Below, one piece after another: positions 36,094-49,485 of a stretch of 64,000 nt of DNA. The notes under the pieces were generated by a model. It ran no database searches. It was not told the origin of the DNA and worked only from the letters and a program-made list of their open reading frames with translations. Each line of letters begins with the position of its first letter. Position 1 is the first letter of the stretch. This stretch comes from DATAGF01 sp963819845. Its GTDB lineage: Bacteria; Actinomycetota; Thermoleophilia; Miltoncostaeales; Miltoncostaeaceae. Both the position numbers and the translations under genes were made by a program. Where the stretch lies: assembly GCA_963819845.1 (NCBI GenBank), contig CAWFXQ010000013.1, positions 434,001-498,000 on the forward strand, given 5' to 3'.

Positions 36094-37104
36094 TCAGAGC
36101 GGCCCCTCGCGCGGCAGCACCGCCTCGGTGAACGCGCGCAGCGCGTACCGGTCTGTCATGCCCGCGACGAAGTCCGTGACCCGGGACACGGGGTCCGGCT
36201 CGGGCGAGGGCGGCAGCAGGTCGGGGCGGTCGTGGAGCCGCTCGAACAGGGCCCGCACGACGCCCCCGGCGCGCTCGGCCTCGACGCTGGCGGGCGGCGC
36301 GAGGTAGACGCGCCGGAACATGAAGGCGCGCAGCGCGAGGAAGGCCGCGCCGACCTCCGGCGACTGCCGGATCTCGTCCCGCTCCCGGCTGGCCTGGACC
36401 ACGTCCGCGACCAGGGTCGTGAGCCGGCGCGAGGTGGTGTCGCCCAGCGCCTCCACCTGGGGGGCGGGGAGGTCGGCGGGCGACAGCACGCCCGCGCGCA
36501 GCGCGTCGTCGATGTCGTGGCTCACGTACGCGACCCGGTCCATCAGGCGCACGATCTGTCCCTCGAGCGTCCTCGGGCGCCCGGAGCCGGTGTGGTTCAG
36601 GATCCCGTCCCGCACCTCCCGGGTGAGGTTGAGGCCCCGCCCGCCGCGCTCGAGGACGTCAACCACCCGCAGGCTCTGCACGTTGTGCTGGAAGCGGCGC
36701 CCGTGGCGCTCGCGCAGGATCCCGTCGAGGGCGGCCTCCCCCGCGTGCCCGAACGGCGCGTGGCCGAGGTCGTGGCCCATGGCGATGGCCTCGACCAGGT
36801 CCTCGTTGAGCTCGAGGGCCCGCGCCACGGTGCGCGACAGCGCCGAGACCTCGAGGGTGTGGGTGAGCCGGGTGCGGTAGTGGTCCCCCGCCGGGGCCAC
36901 GAAGACCTGCGTCTTGTGCTTCAGCCGCCGGAACGAGGTGGTGTGGAGGATGCGGTCGCGGTCGCGCTGGAACGCCGTGCGCAGGGGGTCCGGCGCCTCT
37001 GGCCGGTCCCGGCTCGCGCGATCGGCCCGCGCCGCCCGCGGCCCGAGCGGGGGCTCGCGGGGGCCGCTCAGCGGGGCGGGCTCAGGCGGATCGGGAACAC
37101 CCAC
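36094..37104 (-). CDS. dgt: Deoxyguanosinetriphosphate triphosphohydrolase-like HD protein
   Basis: A 336-residue HD-superfamily hydrolase. RDRDRILHTTSFRRLKHKTQ, HYRTRLTHTLEV (His metal ligand) and AIAMGHDLGHAPFGHAGE (HD pair) are the dGTPase signature, followed by LNLTREVRDGILNHTG and MDRVAYVSHDIDDALRAG. The family splits dNTPs to deoxynucleoside and tripolyphosphate. The best start is GTG 37104, overlapping the previous gene by 37 nt. It is the last gene of the glyQ-glyS-ppdK operon. RVVDVLERG uses GTT-GAC. Confidence 0.9.
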   Translation of the reverse strand: MGVPDPPEPAPLSGPREPPLGPRAARADRASRDRPEAPDPLRTAFQRDRDRILHTTSFRRLKHKTQVFVAPAGDHYRTRLTHTLEVSALSRTVARALELNEDLVEAIAMGHDLGHAPFGHAGEAALDGILRERHGRRFQHNVQSLRVVDVLERGGRGLNLTREVRDGILNHTGSGRPRTLEGQIVRLMDRVAYVSHDIDDALRAGVLSPADLPAPQVEALGDTTSRRLTTLVADVVQASRERDEIRQSPEVGAAFLALRAFMFRRVYLAPPASVEAERAGGVVRALFERLHDRPDLLPPSPEPDPVSRVTDFVAGMTDRYALRAFTEAVLPREGPL

Positions 37105-37805
37105 GGGCCCGGGACGCGGTCCGGGAGAAGATCGCCGTCGGCGACCGTGCCGACCGTCAGCGTCAGCAGCCCCACGCCCTCGGGGATCGCCGGCGCCACC
37201 GTGAAGGCGCCCTCGAGCCGGTTGCCCTCCGGCGCGCTCTCGGTGCAGGCCACCCGGTAGCGCCGCGCCGAGTCGTCGACCGCGAGCACGTCCAGCACCC
37301 TCATGCGCCGCCGGCTGGCGCCGTCGGAGGCACGGCACATGAAGTGCACCCGCGCGCCGCCGTCGTGGCGCTCCAGCGACGTCAGCGCGATGTCGAGGCC
37401 CTCCACCGACTGCACCTGGCCGACCGGCACCACGGCCCGCAGCGTGCCGGGGCCGAACACCAGCGCCTCGGGGAACGGCTCGGGGACCCGTCCCCACTCC
37501 TCGGGCGGCGTGGACGCCTCCGCCCCGGGGGGTGGGATGCCCTCCGGCGAGCGGTGCTTCCAGATGCCCGGCGTCTCCCGGAAGAGCCCCACCAGCGCGC
37601 GGTGCGAGAACTCCCGCCCGTCGTCGGGGATGTAGACCGCCCGCCGTTCGCCCGCCCCGCGGACGAGGTCGACGAAGGCCGCCGGCGGCCCGGACGCGCC
37701 CGAGCGGTCCGCGTAGTGGAGGCGGTCGATGCGCCAACCGTCGACCAGCAGCTCCATCAGGTCGCCGAGGCTCGCGAGCTCGAACCGCTCGCGGCCGAGC
37801 CCCAC
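37068..37805 (-). CDS. Uncharacterised protein between ppdK and dgt
   Basis: A 245-residue protein from a GTG at 37805, 2 nt past the ppdK stop. N-terminal part: LASLGDLMELLVDGWRIDRL, DDGREFSHRALVGLFRETPG. The C-terminal half is beta-rich: GTLRAVVPVGQVQSVEGLDI, then ARVHFMCRASDGASRRRMR and the closing WVFPIRLSPP. No signal peptide or membrane span. I do not recognise the family; position suggests a link to nucleotide or pyruvate metabolism, but that is weak. Confidence 0.7.
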   Translation of the reverse strand: MGLGRERFELASLGDLMELLVDGWRIDRLHYADRSGASGPPAAFVDLVRGAGERRAVYIPDDGREFSHRALVGLFRETPGIWKHRSPEGIPPPGAEASTPPEEWGRVPEPFPEALVFGPGTLRAVVPVGQVQSVEGLDIALTSLERHDGGARVHFMCRASDGASRRRMRVLDVLAVDDSARRYRVACTESAPEGNRLEGAFTVAPAIPEGVGLLTLTVGTVADGDLLPDRVPGPWVFPIRLSPPR

Positions 37806-37807
37806 GT

Positions 37808-40461
<2,654 letters not shown>

Positions 40462-40465
<4 letters not shown>

Positions 40466-42550
40466 CGGGATCCCCCCCCGTCGGTCACCCGCTCGAAATC
40501 GGCCACTCGCCCCAGCAGGTCGGCCGCGTCGCGCACCAGCGCGTAGCGGCGGGCCCGCACCCCGGGGTCGTCGGCGTTGACCAGCACGTCGGTGAAGAAG
40601 CGGTCAACGGCCGGCGCCAGGCCCGCCGCGGCGGCGAGGGCCGCGCCGAAGTCGCGCGCCTCCCGCGCCGCGCCGATCGCCGGGCGGGCGGCCTCGACGG
40701 CCTCGTGAAGCGCGTCCTCGCCCGGATCGGCGCCGGGGACGAAGTCGGTCGCGTCGTCGGGGCCCTTGCGGGCGATGCGCACCAGCCGGGTCGCCGCCGT
40801 CGAGGCCGTCGCCAGGTCCTCGCTCCCGCGGGCCGCCTCGATGGCCCGCGCCCACGCGGCGGCTGACGGGGCGCCCCCCAGGCCCGCCCCCATCGCGGCG
40901 GCGGCGGCCTCGGCGCCCACGCCCTCCTCGGCGAGCTGGTATGCGAGCCGGTCGCCCAGGAACTCGACGATCTGGGCGATCACCTCCTCCCGCGACACCT
41001 CCAGCCGGGCGCCCTGGGCCTCCAGGCGCGCGTATGCCGGGCCCAGCACGTCGCACGGGTCGACATCCCAGTCGCGCTCGAGGGCCATCCGCACCAGCCC
41101 GGCCGCCGCCCGGCGCAGGCCGTAGGGATCCTTGGAGCCGGTGGGCGCCTCGCCCACCGCGAAGGCGCCCACGAGGTTGTCGACCTTCTCGGCGCCGGCG
41201 AGGATGGCCCCCGCCTCGCTCGCAGGCGAGGGCGAGTCGGGGCCCTCGGGCAGGTACTGCTCCTCGATCGCCTGGGCCGCCGCCGGGTCGACACCCTCGA
41301 GGCGCGCGTACTCGGCCGCCACGTAGCCCTGCAGGTCGGAGAACTCGGCCACCAGCACGGCGCCCTGGTCGGCCTTCGCCAGCCGGGCGGCCTCGGTCGC
41401 GGTGCGCGCGACGGCCTCGTCGGCGCCCACGGCGGCGGCGATGTCGGCGGCGCCGGCCACCAGGCGGTCGCGCTTGTCGGCCATCGAGCCGAGCCGGGCG
41501 TGGAAGACGATGCTGTCGAGCCGCGCGTCCAGGGCGGCCAGGCCCGCCTCGCGGTCGCGCTCGAAGCTGAACTCGGCGTCCTGGAGGCGCGCGTCGAGGA
41601 CGTCGGCGTAGCCGCGGGCGATGACCCCGGCGTGGGCCGGGTCGCCGTTCGACACGGCCAGGAACGCCGGGCGCAGCGCGCCGTCGGGGCCCTCGAGCGG
41701 GAAGTAGCGCTGGTGGCTCTGCATCGCCGTGACCAGCACGCGGGGCGGGAGCGCCAGATGGCGCGGGTCGAAGGTCCCGGTCACGACGCTGGGCCACTCC
41801 ACCAGGAACACGACCTCGTCGAGCACCCCGCGCGGGTCGCGCCACGCGGCGCCGGCCTCGGCGGCGGCGGCGTCGAGGTCGGCGACGATCCGGGCCCGGC
41901 GGCGCTCGTGGTCGGCGATCACCGCGGCGGCCTCGAGGGCCTCGTGGTACGACGAGGCGTGGCGGATCTCGGCCGGCGCGCCCAGGAACCGGTGCCCCTG
42001 GCTCACCTCGCCGGCGACGAGGCCGTGCAGCTCGAACGGCACGGTGCGCTCGTCGACCTTGGCGACGATCCAGCGCACCGGGCGGGAGAAGCGCAGCCCC
42101 GTGCCCTCCCCCCACCGCATGGTCTTCGAGAAGCGCAGGCCGCCGATCAGGCGCGCGACCACCTCCGGCACCAGGTCATCGACCGGCCGGCCCTCCTCAC
42201 GGCGCTCGGCGAAGACGAAGCGGCGGCCGTTCTCCTCGTTGACGACGAGCTCCTCCACCGCGACGCCCTGGCCGCGCGCGAAGCCCTCGGCCGCCTTCGT
42301 GGGCGCGCCGCCAGCGCCGAAGGCCGCCTCCTCCGACGGACCGCGCACCCGCCGCGCGCTGGCCGGCACGCCCTCCGGCAGGCCCGGCGCCGCCAGGGCG
42401 AAGCGGCGCGGCGCGACGGAGAGCTCCACCCGGGCGGGCCCCTCCAGGCCGAGCGCCTCCAGCGAGGAGCGGAGCAGCTCGGGCGCCTGGTCGACGATCT
42501 CGCGGCAGGCGCTCGACGGAAGCTCCTCGCAGCCGACCTCGACGAGGAGG

Positions 42551-42558
<8 letters not shown>
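40462..42558 (-). CDS. glyS: Glycyl-tRNA synthetase beta subunit
   Basis: The 698-residue tRNA-binding subunit of the alpha2-beta2 synthetase. Opening LLVEVGCEELPSSACREIVD, then GLRFSKTMRWGEGTGLRFSRPVRW, VLVTAMQSHQRYFPLEG, FLAVSNG and ARLGSMADKRDRLVAGA are characteristic; the C-terminal anticodon-binding region includes VDRFFTDVLVNADDPGVRARRYAL. GTG 42558 overlaps the end of glyQ. APAVDRFF is encoded with GTT-GAC. Confidence 0.96.
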
Positions 42559-43426
<868 letters not shown>

Positions 43427-43432
43427 GGCGGG

Positions 43433-43438
43433 AGTCTA
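43433..43438 (-). promoter_or_regulatory. Probable -10 box of the glyQ operon (leaderless)
   Basis: TAGACT on the minus strand is followed by 6 nt and the glyQ GTG. There is no T-box riboswitch in the short gap to the LuxR gene. Confidence 0.6.
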
Positions 43439-43505
43439 TCCACAGCGCGGGGGCCCCCCGAGGGGTCCTTGACCGCGCCCGGCGACCCGGCATCATCCAC
43501 CGGGG

Positions 43506-45761
43506 ATGAGCACGACCGCGCCCGCCGCGCCCATGCTGGAGACCAAGCTGCGGCCGCCCGCCCGCCGGCCCGGCCTGGTCGCGCGGCCCGAGCTGCTGGC
43601 GCGGCTGGACGCCGAGGGCGCCCGCCGCCTGACGCTCGTGACCGCGCCCGCGGGGTGGGGCAAGACGACCCTGGTGGGCGACTGGCTGGCGGCGCGAGCC
43701 CGGGGGGGCGCGGGCTGGGTCGCCCTCGACCCCGCCGACAACGACCCGGCGCGGTTCTGGCGGTACGTGGCCGAGGCGCTGCGGCGCGCCGGCGCGCCGG
43801 TGGAGGAGCAGGCCGTCGGCGCGCTGGCGGGCACCGGCGAGACGGCCGAGGCGGGCCTGTCGGCGCTCATCAACGCGGTCGCGCAGGCGCCCGAGCCGGC
43901 GGTGCTGGCGCTCGACGACTACCACCTGATCGCCGACGATGCGATCCACGGCGCCGTCGGCTACCTCTGCGCGAACGCGCCCGACACCCTCCGCCTGGTC
44001 ATGACCAGCCGCTCGGAGCCGCCCATCGGGGTGGCGCGCCTGCGAGCCCGCGGCGACCTGGCCGAGCTGCGCGCCGCCGACCTGCGGTTCTCCGAGCGCG
44101 AGGCCGGCGCCCTGCTGGCGGACGCGGCCGGCCTGAGCCTGGAGCCGGAGGAGGTGGCCCGCCTGCGCCAGCGCACCGAGGGATGGGCCGCGGGCCTCTA
44201 TCTCGCCGGGCTCTCGCTGCGCGGCCGCGGCGACGCCTCGGAGTTCATCGCCGACTTCGCGGGCGACGACCGCCTGGTGGTCGACTACCTCGCCGACGAG
44301 GTCCTCGAGGGCCTGCCGGCCGACCTGCGCGCGTTCCTGCTGCGCACCTCGGTCCTCGGCCGACTCACCGGGCCGCTCTGCGACGCGGTGGCGGGGACGT
44401 CGGGGTCGGCGCGCGTCCTGGCCGAGCTCGAGAGCTCGAACCTGTTCCTGGTGCCGCTCGACAACCGGCGCGAGTGGTACCGCTACCACCACCTCTTCGG
44501 CGAGCTGCTCCAGCACGAGCTGGCCCTGAGCGCGCCCGACGAGGTGGCCGCGCTGCACCGCCGCGCGGCCGCCTGGCACCTGGCCGAGGGGTCGGTGGAC
44601 GACGCCGTCGTCCACTCGGTCGCCGCCGGCGAGATCGCCCAGGCGGCCGACCTGATCGCCGAGAGCTGGTCCGACCACCTGCGGCGGGGGTGGACGGCGA
44701 CCACCCAGCGGTGGCTGGGCATGCTGCCGCCCGAGATCGTGCGGGCCGACGTGCGCCTGTGCCTCGCCCATGCGTGGCTCGCGGTGAACCTGGGCCTGCC
44801 CGAGGACGCCGCCCGCTGGCTCGACGCCGCGGAGGCGGCCCCCCGGCGCGACGATCCCCAGCTCGCCGAGAGCCGGATCGCCGCGCGCTCGCTGGAGCGG
44901 CTGCTGGCGGGCGACGCCCCGGCGGCGCTGACGCTGGGACGGGAGGCGCTGGCCGCCACCGAGGGCGACGAGACCTGGTGGCGGGCCGCGGCCTGCCTGG
45001 CGGCCGGCATCGCCCTGCACGCCATGGACATGATGGAGGAGGCCCACCCCGTGCTGGAGGAGTGCGCCGAGGTCGGCCGGCGCACCGGCGCCTGGGCGCC
45101 CGCGCTGGTGGCCCTCTGCCACCTGGCCGAGCAGGACGTGCAGAGCGGCGACCTGGAGTCGGCCGAGCGCCGGGCGCGCGAGGCGCTGGCCTACGCCGAG
45201 GAGGAGAGCCACGCGGAATACCCGCACGCGGCCGGGGCCCACACGGGCCTGGCGCAGGTGCTGGCCGCCCGCGGCGACCTCGACGCCGCCCGGGCCCACG
45301 CCGACCGCGGGGCCGAGCTCGCGCGCCGTGGGCGGGCGCCGACCGAGATCGCCTACTCGGTGATCGTGCGCGGCGAGGTCGCGCTCGCCCGGGGCGACGC
45401 CGAGCTGGCCCGCGCGTGCGCCCGCGACGCCCGCGCGCTCCTGGCCTCCGCGCCGTCGCCCGGCGACCACCTCGTCCAGAAGATCCGCGTGCTCGACGAC
45501 GCCCTCGGGGCCGCGCCGCGGGCCGGCGCCCCGGGGGGGGCGGGCGACCTCACCGAGCGCGAGCTGGCGGTGCTGAGGATGCTGCCCGGCACCGCCTCGG
45601 CTCGCGAGATCGCCGACCAGCTCTACGTCTCCCACAACACCGTCAAGACCCAGATCAAGGCGGTCTACCGCAAGCTGGGCGTGGCCACGCGCGCGGAGGC
45701 CGTGGCGCGAGCCCGCGAGCTGGGCCTCGTGGGCGGCTCGCTCGCGTGGGCGGAGCGCTAG
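43506..45761 (+). CDS. MalT-type LuxR-family transcriptional activator (STAND ATPase)
   Basis: A 751-residue regulator. The N-terminal NTPase carries ETKLRPPARRPGLVARPELL and Walker A TAPAGWGKTTLVGDW, with ALDDYHLIADD as Walker B and MTSRSEPPIGVARLRARG as the sensor. A winged-helix region and TPR-like helices (about residues 380-670) form the effector sensor. The C-terminal LuxR helix-turn-helix is LTERELAVLRMLPGTASARE ... YVSHNTVKTQIKAVYRKLG. STAND regulators oligomerise on inducer and ATP binding. The target is unknown. It is divergent from glyQ and convergent with the MMPL gene. Confidence 0.9.
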   Translation: MSTTAPAAPMLETKLRPPARRPGLVARPELLARLDAEGARRLTLVTAPAGWGKTTLVGDWLAARARGGAGWVALDPADNDPARFWRYVAEALRRAGAPVEEQAVGALAGTGETAEAGLSALINAVAQAPEPAVLALDDYHLIADDAIHGAVGYLCANAPDTLRLVMTSRSEPPIGVARLRARGDLAELRAADLRFSEREAGALLADAAGLSLEPEEVARLRQRTEGWAAGLYLAGLSLRGRGDASEFIADFAGDDRLVVDYLADEVLEGLPADLRAFLLRTSVLGRLTGPLCDAVAGTSGSARVLAELESSNLFLVPLDNRREWYRYHHLFGELLQHELALSAPDEVAALHRRAAAWHLAEGSVDDAVVHSVAAGEIAQAADLIAESWSDHLRRGWTATTQRWLGMLPPEIVRADVRLCLAHAWLAVNLGLPEDAARWLDAAEAAPRRDDPQLAESRIAARSLERLLAGDAPAALTLGREALAATEGDETWWRAAACLAAGIALHAMDMMEEAHPVLEECAEVGRRTGAWAPALVALCHLAEQDVQSGDLESAERRAREALAYAEEESHAEYPHAAGAHTGLAQVLAARGDLDAARAHADRGAELARRGRAPTEIAYSVIVRGEVALARGDAELARACARDARALLASAPSPGDHLVQKIRVLDDALGAAPRAGAPGGAGDLTERELAVLRMLPGTASAREIADQLYVSHNTVKTQIKAVYRKLGVATRAEAVARARELGLVGGSLAWAER

Positions 45762-45858
45762 GAGCCGCGGCGACCGTCACCGGCAGCCGCTGCACGGCGT
45801 TGTTCGCGTAGGCGTCCGGGCGGGGCGTCGCTGCGGACGTGACGCCTCCCGGACGAGC

Positions 45859-45883
45859 GAGGGCCCGGCGCGGCCGGGCCCTC
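45859..45883. terminator. Hairpin terminator between convergent genes
   Basis: GAGGGCCCGGC and GCCGGGCCCTC pair over 11 bp around a 3-nt loop between the LuxR and MMPL stops. Symmetry lets it serve both strands. Confidence 0.75.
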
Positions 45884-45907
45884 GTCCTGCGTCCGTCGCC
45901 GGGGAGC

Positions 45908-48070
45908 CTAGGCTCCGGCCGGCTCCGGGTCCGGGCCGCGCGGCCCGGCGTCCGACCAGCCGAACCGCTGGTGGAAGCGGCGCAGCGGGCTGGGGGCCCA
46001 CCAGTTCCACTTGCCGAGCAGGGCCATCAGCGAGGGCACGAGCAGCGCCCGGATGATGGTCGCGTCGATCAGCACGGCCAGCGCGGTGCCGACGCCGAGC
46101 TCCTTGATCAGCGTGATCTCGGAGGTGGCGAAGGCGCCGATCGCGACGGCGAACAGCAGCGCCGCCGCGGTGACGATGCGGCCGGTGCGCTGCAGGCCGA
46201 TCGCGACCGACTCCTTCGTGCCCAGGCCGGCGTCGTGCGCCTCCTTGATGCGCGACAGGAGGAACACCGCGTAGTCGGTGGAGAGGCCGAAGGCCATGGC
46301 GCCCAGGAGGATCGGCTGGGTGAGGTCGAGCGCCCCCGAGCTGTCGTAGGAGAGCAGCCCCTCGAGGCGGCCGTCCTGGAAGATCCAGACCAGCAGCCCC
46401 AGCGTGGCGCCGAGGGTGAGCACGTTCATCAGGACCGCCTTGATCGGCAGGATCACCGAGCCGGTCATGAGGAACAGGGCGACGATCGTCGTGGCCGCGA
46501 CCACCAGGATGGCCCAGGGAAGGTGGGCCGCCAGGCTGTCCACCTGGTCCACGAAGCTGGCCGACAGCCCGCCGACGAGGGTCGGGTAGGGCGCGTCGGC
46601 GTCACGCACGGCCGCCACCAGGCCCTGCGCCGACTCGTCGAGGCTCGGCGATCCGGCGTAGACGTCGATGCGCCAGGCGCCCGGACCGACGACCGTCGGC
46701 GGGGTGACCAGCGCGGCGTCCGGCAGGGAGCGCAGCTCCTGCGCGTAGGCGGTCAGCTCGGCCCGCGCCTCGGGGGTGTCGGGTGCGTCGATGGCCAGGT
46801 AGATCGGCTCGCTGAGGTCCTGCGGGAAGTCGCGGTCGATCGTGTCCGACACCTGACGCGCGCTCGCGCTGGTGGGCAGCACGCTCGCGTCGACCGAGGT
46901 GAAGTTGATGCCGAGGGCCGGCAGGGCGAGGATCACGAGGACGCTCGCGGTGACGGCGGCCACGATGCCCGGGCGCCGCATCACGGCGTTTGACAGGCGG
47001 TACCAGAAGCCCGAGGTGACGGGCTGGTCGGCCTCCTCGGTGCGACTCCTGAGGAACTTCGGCGCGCCGCTGTTGATGCGGCGCCCCAGCAGCGCGAGCA
47101 CGGCGGGGAGCACGATCAAGGCGATCGTGGCCGCGAGCAGGGCGACCATGACGCCGGCGAGGCCCATCGAGAACAGGAAGCGCTGCGGGAAGACCATCAG
47201 GCCCGCGAGCGCCGCGGCGACGGTGGCCGCGCTGAAGAGCACGCTGCGCCCCGCGGTCTGGAGGGTGCGCGTGAGCGCCTCGCGCCCCGGCCCATGGGCC
47301 GCCAGCTCCTCGCGATAGCGCGAGATGATCAGCAGGCTGTAGTCGATCGCGAGGCCCAGGCTCAGGCCGATCGCGAGGTTGAGGGCGTAGACGGAGAGGG
47401 TCATCCCCTCGTTGGCGAGGCCGATGGTCAGGAACGAGCCGAAGATCACCACGGCGCCCATCAGGGACGGCAGCAGCGCCGCCACCAGGCCGCGGAAGAC
47501 CCAGAACGACAGCAGGAAGATGATCGGGAAGGCGATCATCTCGGCGCGGGCGAGGTCCTCGCCGATGATGGAGCCGACCTGCTCGCCCACGACCGCGACG
47601 CCGCCGAGCGACACGCCGGGCTCGTCGGCGAGCTCGTCGCCGATGCGCACCGCCGCGTCCTCCACCGCGTCGTCGCCGACCGGGGCGAAGAAGGCGGCCA
47701 CGTAGGAGGCCGTGCCGTCGTCGGAGATGAGCGGGTCGCCGCCGCCGTCGAAGGCCGTGACGACCCGGCGGACGTCGGGGTCCTGCGCGATGGTGGCCGC
47801 CACCCGCTCGACCTCCGCCCGGCCCGCTGCCGTGCGGACGTCGGTGCCGGTCTCGACGAGGGCGATCAGGCCCGGGCCCGGCTGCGCGCCGGTGGCGTCC
47901 TCGAGCCGGTCGCGCGCCTGCACGAACTGGGCGTCGGGGTCCTCGAATCCGCCGGCGGTCAGGTTGGCCGTCAGCGGGGCGCCGACGACGACCGAGACGC
48001 CGAGGAAGAGCAGCGCGATGATGATGATCCGCCACGGCCGGCGGGAAGCGAGGCTGGCGAGGCGTGACAT
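45908..48070 (-). CDS. MMPL/RND-family membrane transporter
   Basis: A 720-residue transporter with two homologous halves. Each half has one span, an extracytoplasmic domain of about 150 residues and five more spans. LAIGLSLGLAIDYSLLIISRYREEL and GAMAFGLSTDYAVFLLSRIKE carry the paired Asp-Tyr proton-relay motifs of the family, with a GxxxD(Y/F) core. Members export lipids, drugs or secondary metabolites. ATG 48070 overlaps the stop of the 75-residue upstream gene (ATGA). Substrate unknown. Confidence 0.92.
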   Translation of the reverse strand: MSRLASLASRRPWRIIIIALLFLGVSVVVGAPLTANLTAGGFEDPDAQFVQARDRLEDATGAQPGPGLIALVETGTDVRTAAGRAEVERVAATIAQDPDVRRVVTAFDGGGDPLISDDGTASYVAAFFAPVGDDAVEDAAVRIGDELADEPGVSLGGVAVVGEQVGSIIGEDLARAEMIAFPIIFLLSFWVFRGLVAALLPSLMGAVVIFGSFLTIGLANEGMTLSVYALNLAIGLSLGLAIDYSLLIISRYREELAAHGPGREALTRTLQTAGRSVLFSAATVAAALAGLMVFPQRFLFSMGLAGVMVALLAATIALIVLPAVLALLGRRINSGAPKFLRSRTEEADQPVTSGFWYRLSNAVMRRPGIVAAVTASVLVILALPALGINFTSVDASVLPTSASARQVSDTIDRDFPQDLSEPIYLAIDAPDTPEARAELTAYAQELRSLPDAALVTPPTVVGPGAWRIDVYAGSPSLDESAQGLVAAVRDADAPYPTLVGGLSASFVDQVDSLAAHLPWAILVVAATTIVALFLMTGSVILPIKAVLMNVLTLGATLGLLVWIFQDGRLEGLLSYDSSGALDLTQPILLGAMAFGLSTDYAVFLLSRIKEAHDAGLGTKESVAIGLQRTGRIVTAAALLFAVAIGAFATSEITLIKELGVGTALAVLIDATIIRALLVPSLMALLGKWNWWAPSPLRRFHQRFGWSDAGPRGPDPEPAGA

Positions 48071-48297
48071 CAGGCCTCCTTGAGGGTGGTGGGACGGACG
48101 CCCAGCGGCTCAACCTCGAGGATCTCGACCCCCAGGTTGCCGAGCTTGGAGAGCACGTCGTCGATCCGCACGCCCGCGGGCAGCCCGCCCTCGAGCACGG
48201 TGCGGCCGGCGCCGGGGTGGCTCGCGAGCCCGGGGAAGCCCCGGACGAAGCGCTCGCTCATCACGCCCTTGACGGTGATCCGGTACATGTCCGCCAT
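48070..48297 (-). CDS. Small protein coupled to the MMPL transporter
   Basis: A 75-residue protein MADMYRITVKGVMSERFVRG followed by ASHPGAGRTVLEGGLPAGVR and DVLSKLGNLGVEILEVEPLG. The strand-helix-strand pattern resembles a small ferredoxin-like fold. Its TGA overlaps the MMPL ATG, so the two are co-translated. GGAG upstream of ATG 48297. Regulation or partner of the transporter is inferred from position. Confidence 0.7.
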   Translation of the reverse strand: MADMYRITVKGVMSERFVRGFPGLASHPGAGRTVLEGGLPAGVRIDDVLSKLGNLGVEILEVEPLGVRPTTLKEA

Positions 48298-48668
48298 CGC
48301 GCGCCTCCGTCGGTTCGTGTCGCTGTGGCGATCGCACCCTCCGCGCCCCCGGGGTGAGCGGTCATCACCCCGGGGAGGATTTCACCCGGGGTGAACTCAG
48401 GGGCATGCCGCCCCGTTCCGCCACGTTCCCGCTTCCCAGTCCCCAGCAGCGATCCCGCTTCCGGCCCTTCGGCGCGGCATGCCCCATCATGCCTGCCGTG
48501 TGAAGGGGCCGGTAAGGGGCCACAGGGCTGTCCAGGCACCACCCGCCAGGCCCCCAACAACACCCATAAGCAGGGCAGTGAGTCCCTAACGCGGCGGCGG
48601 GCCGGACCAACCCTGCCGGCTCCGCAAACCCTTCCTCGGCGAGGGCTGAGGGTCAACGAGGGCAGGAT
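48298..48668. other. 371-bp gene-free stretch with TCACCCC/TCACCCGGGGTGA palindromes
   Basis: No credible ORF. It contains an inverted repeat GGGGTGA(48351-48357)/TCACCCC(48365-48371) and a near-perfect palindrome TTCACCCGGGGTGAA (48381-48395), both upstream of the MMPL pair. The rest (48400-48668) is unremarkable and less GC-biased than neighbouring genes. Confidence 0.55.
48351..48395. promoter_or_regulatory. Two TCACC palindromes, possible operator
   Basis: GGGGTGA-N7-TCACCCC and, 9 bp further, TTCACCCGGGGTGAA. They lie 55-100 bp upstream of the small gene that leads the MMPL operon, a fitting place for a repressor. A related palindrome is at 51078-51092. Confidence 0.45.
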
Positions 48669-49457
48669 CTAAGGCGCAGGCCCCAGATCCGCGGCGGCAA
48701 GCGCGGCCCCGTCGAAGTCGCTCATCCCGGACACGCTCCACTTGACGCGGGTGTGGTCGAACACCCACAGGCGCTGCCTCTCTGTCCAGCGGTAGGTGTA
48801 GCGGACCCGGCAGTAGAACCGGCCGCCGCTGGAGTACACGCGGAGGTTCCGGACGACGCAGTAGTTCCAGTAGCGGTCGAAGTTCTTGTCCGCGTACATC
48901 CGGACGACGTACGAGTACCTGTGTGGGGTCTTCTTGATCTTCCACTTGTAGACGCGCTTGACTCGGGTGGCGTCCACGCTGAGAAAGCCCACCTGGTGGT
49001 CCCCCCACGAGACCTCGGTGGACAAATCCTCGTGCAGGGGCATGCTCTTCGAGACTCTGAGAACGCTGGTCACTCTCTTGGACTCGTACCAGGTGGTACC
49101 AATCGGCCGGTACTCGTCATAGCTCTTACCCCCGCCGCAGAAGGTGATGTCGTAGGGGTAATACAACGGCTCGGTGACGGTGACGGCGAAGGCGCTCAGG
49201 TCTGGCGTCTCGGCCTGGGGCACCGCCCGGCAGAGGGCCGTGATCACGTAGCTGAGGCGGTTGGTCGAGGGGCGGTTGGTTTTCGCCAACCCCACGAAGG
49301 AGCGGGGCCGCTGGATCACGTCCACGCCGACGCTGTCGATGGTGGTGTACTCGGACTCAGGCGTGTAGTGGCCGTCGAATTCGCCGAAGTCCTGGGCCTG
49401 CGCGACACCAGCGAACGCCAGCACCGTGCTAAGGGCTGCGGGTAGCGCGACCTTCAT
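48669..49457 (-). CDS. Secreted protein of unknown function
   Basis: A 262-residue precursor with signal peptide MKVALPAALSTVLAFAGVAQ and a beta-rich mature domain containing four cysteines (TALCRAV, ITFCGGG, NYCVVRN, FYCRVRY) and many aromatic residues. ATG 49457 has GGAGG at 9 nt. Codon and base composition are clearly less GC-rich than in the flanking core genes (more A/T third positions), suggesting recent transfer or relaxed selection. I recognise no domain. Confidence 0.7.
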   Translation of the reverse strand: MKVALPAALSTVLAFAGVAQAQDFGEFDGHYTPESEYTTIDSVGVDVIQRPRSFVGLAKTNRPSTNRLSYVITALCRAVPQAETPDLSAFAVTVTEPLYYPYDITFCGGGKSYDEYRPIGTTWYESKRVTSVLRVSKSMPLHEDLSTEVSWGDHQVGFLSVDATRVKRVYKWKIKKTPHRYSYVVRMYADKNFDRYWNYCVVRNLRVYSSGGRFYCRVRYTYRWTERQRLWVFDHTRVKWSVSGMSDFDGAALAAADLGPAP

Positions 49458-49485
49458 CAGTCTGCCTCCTCGGAGTCTCCTGCCG

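Noticed and set aside
43506..45761. Possible anti-phage STAND defence protein
   Set aside because: The STAND ATPase ends in a clear LuxR helix-turn-helix with MalT-like sensor repeats and no effector nuclease or protease; a transcription regulator fits better.
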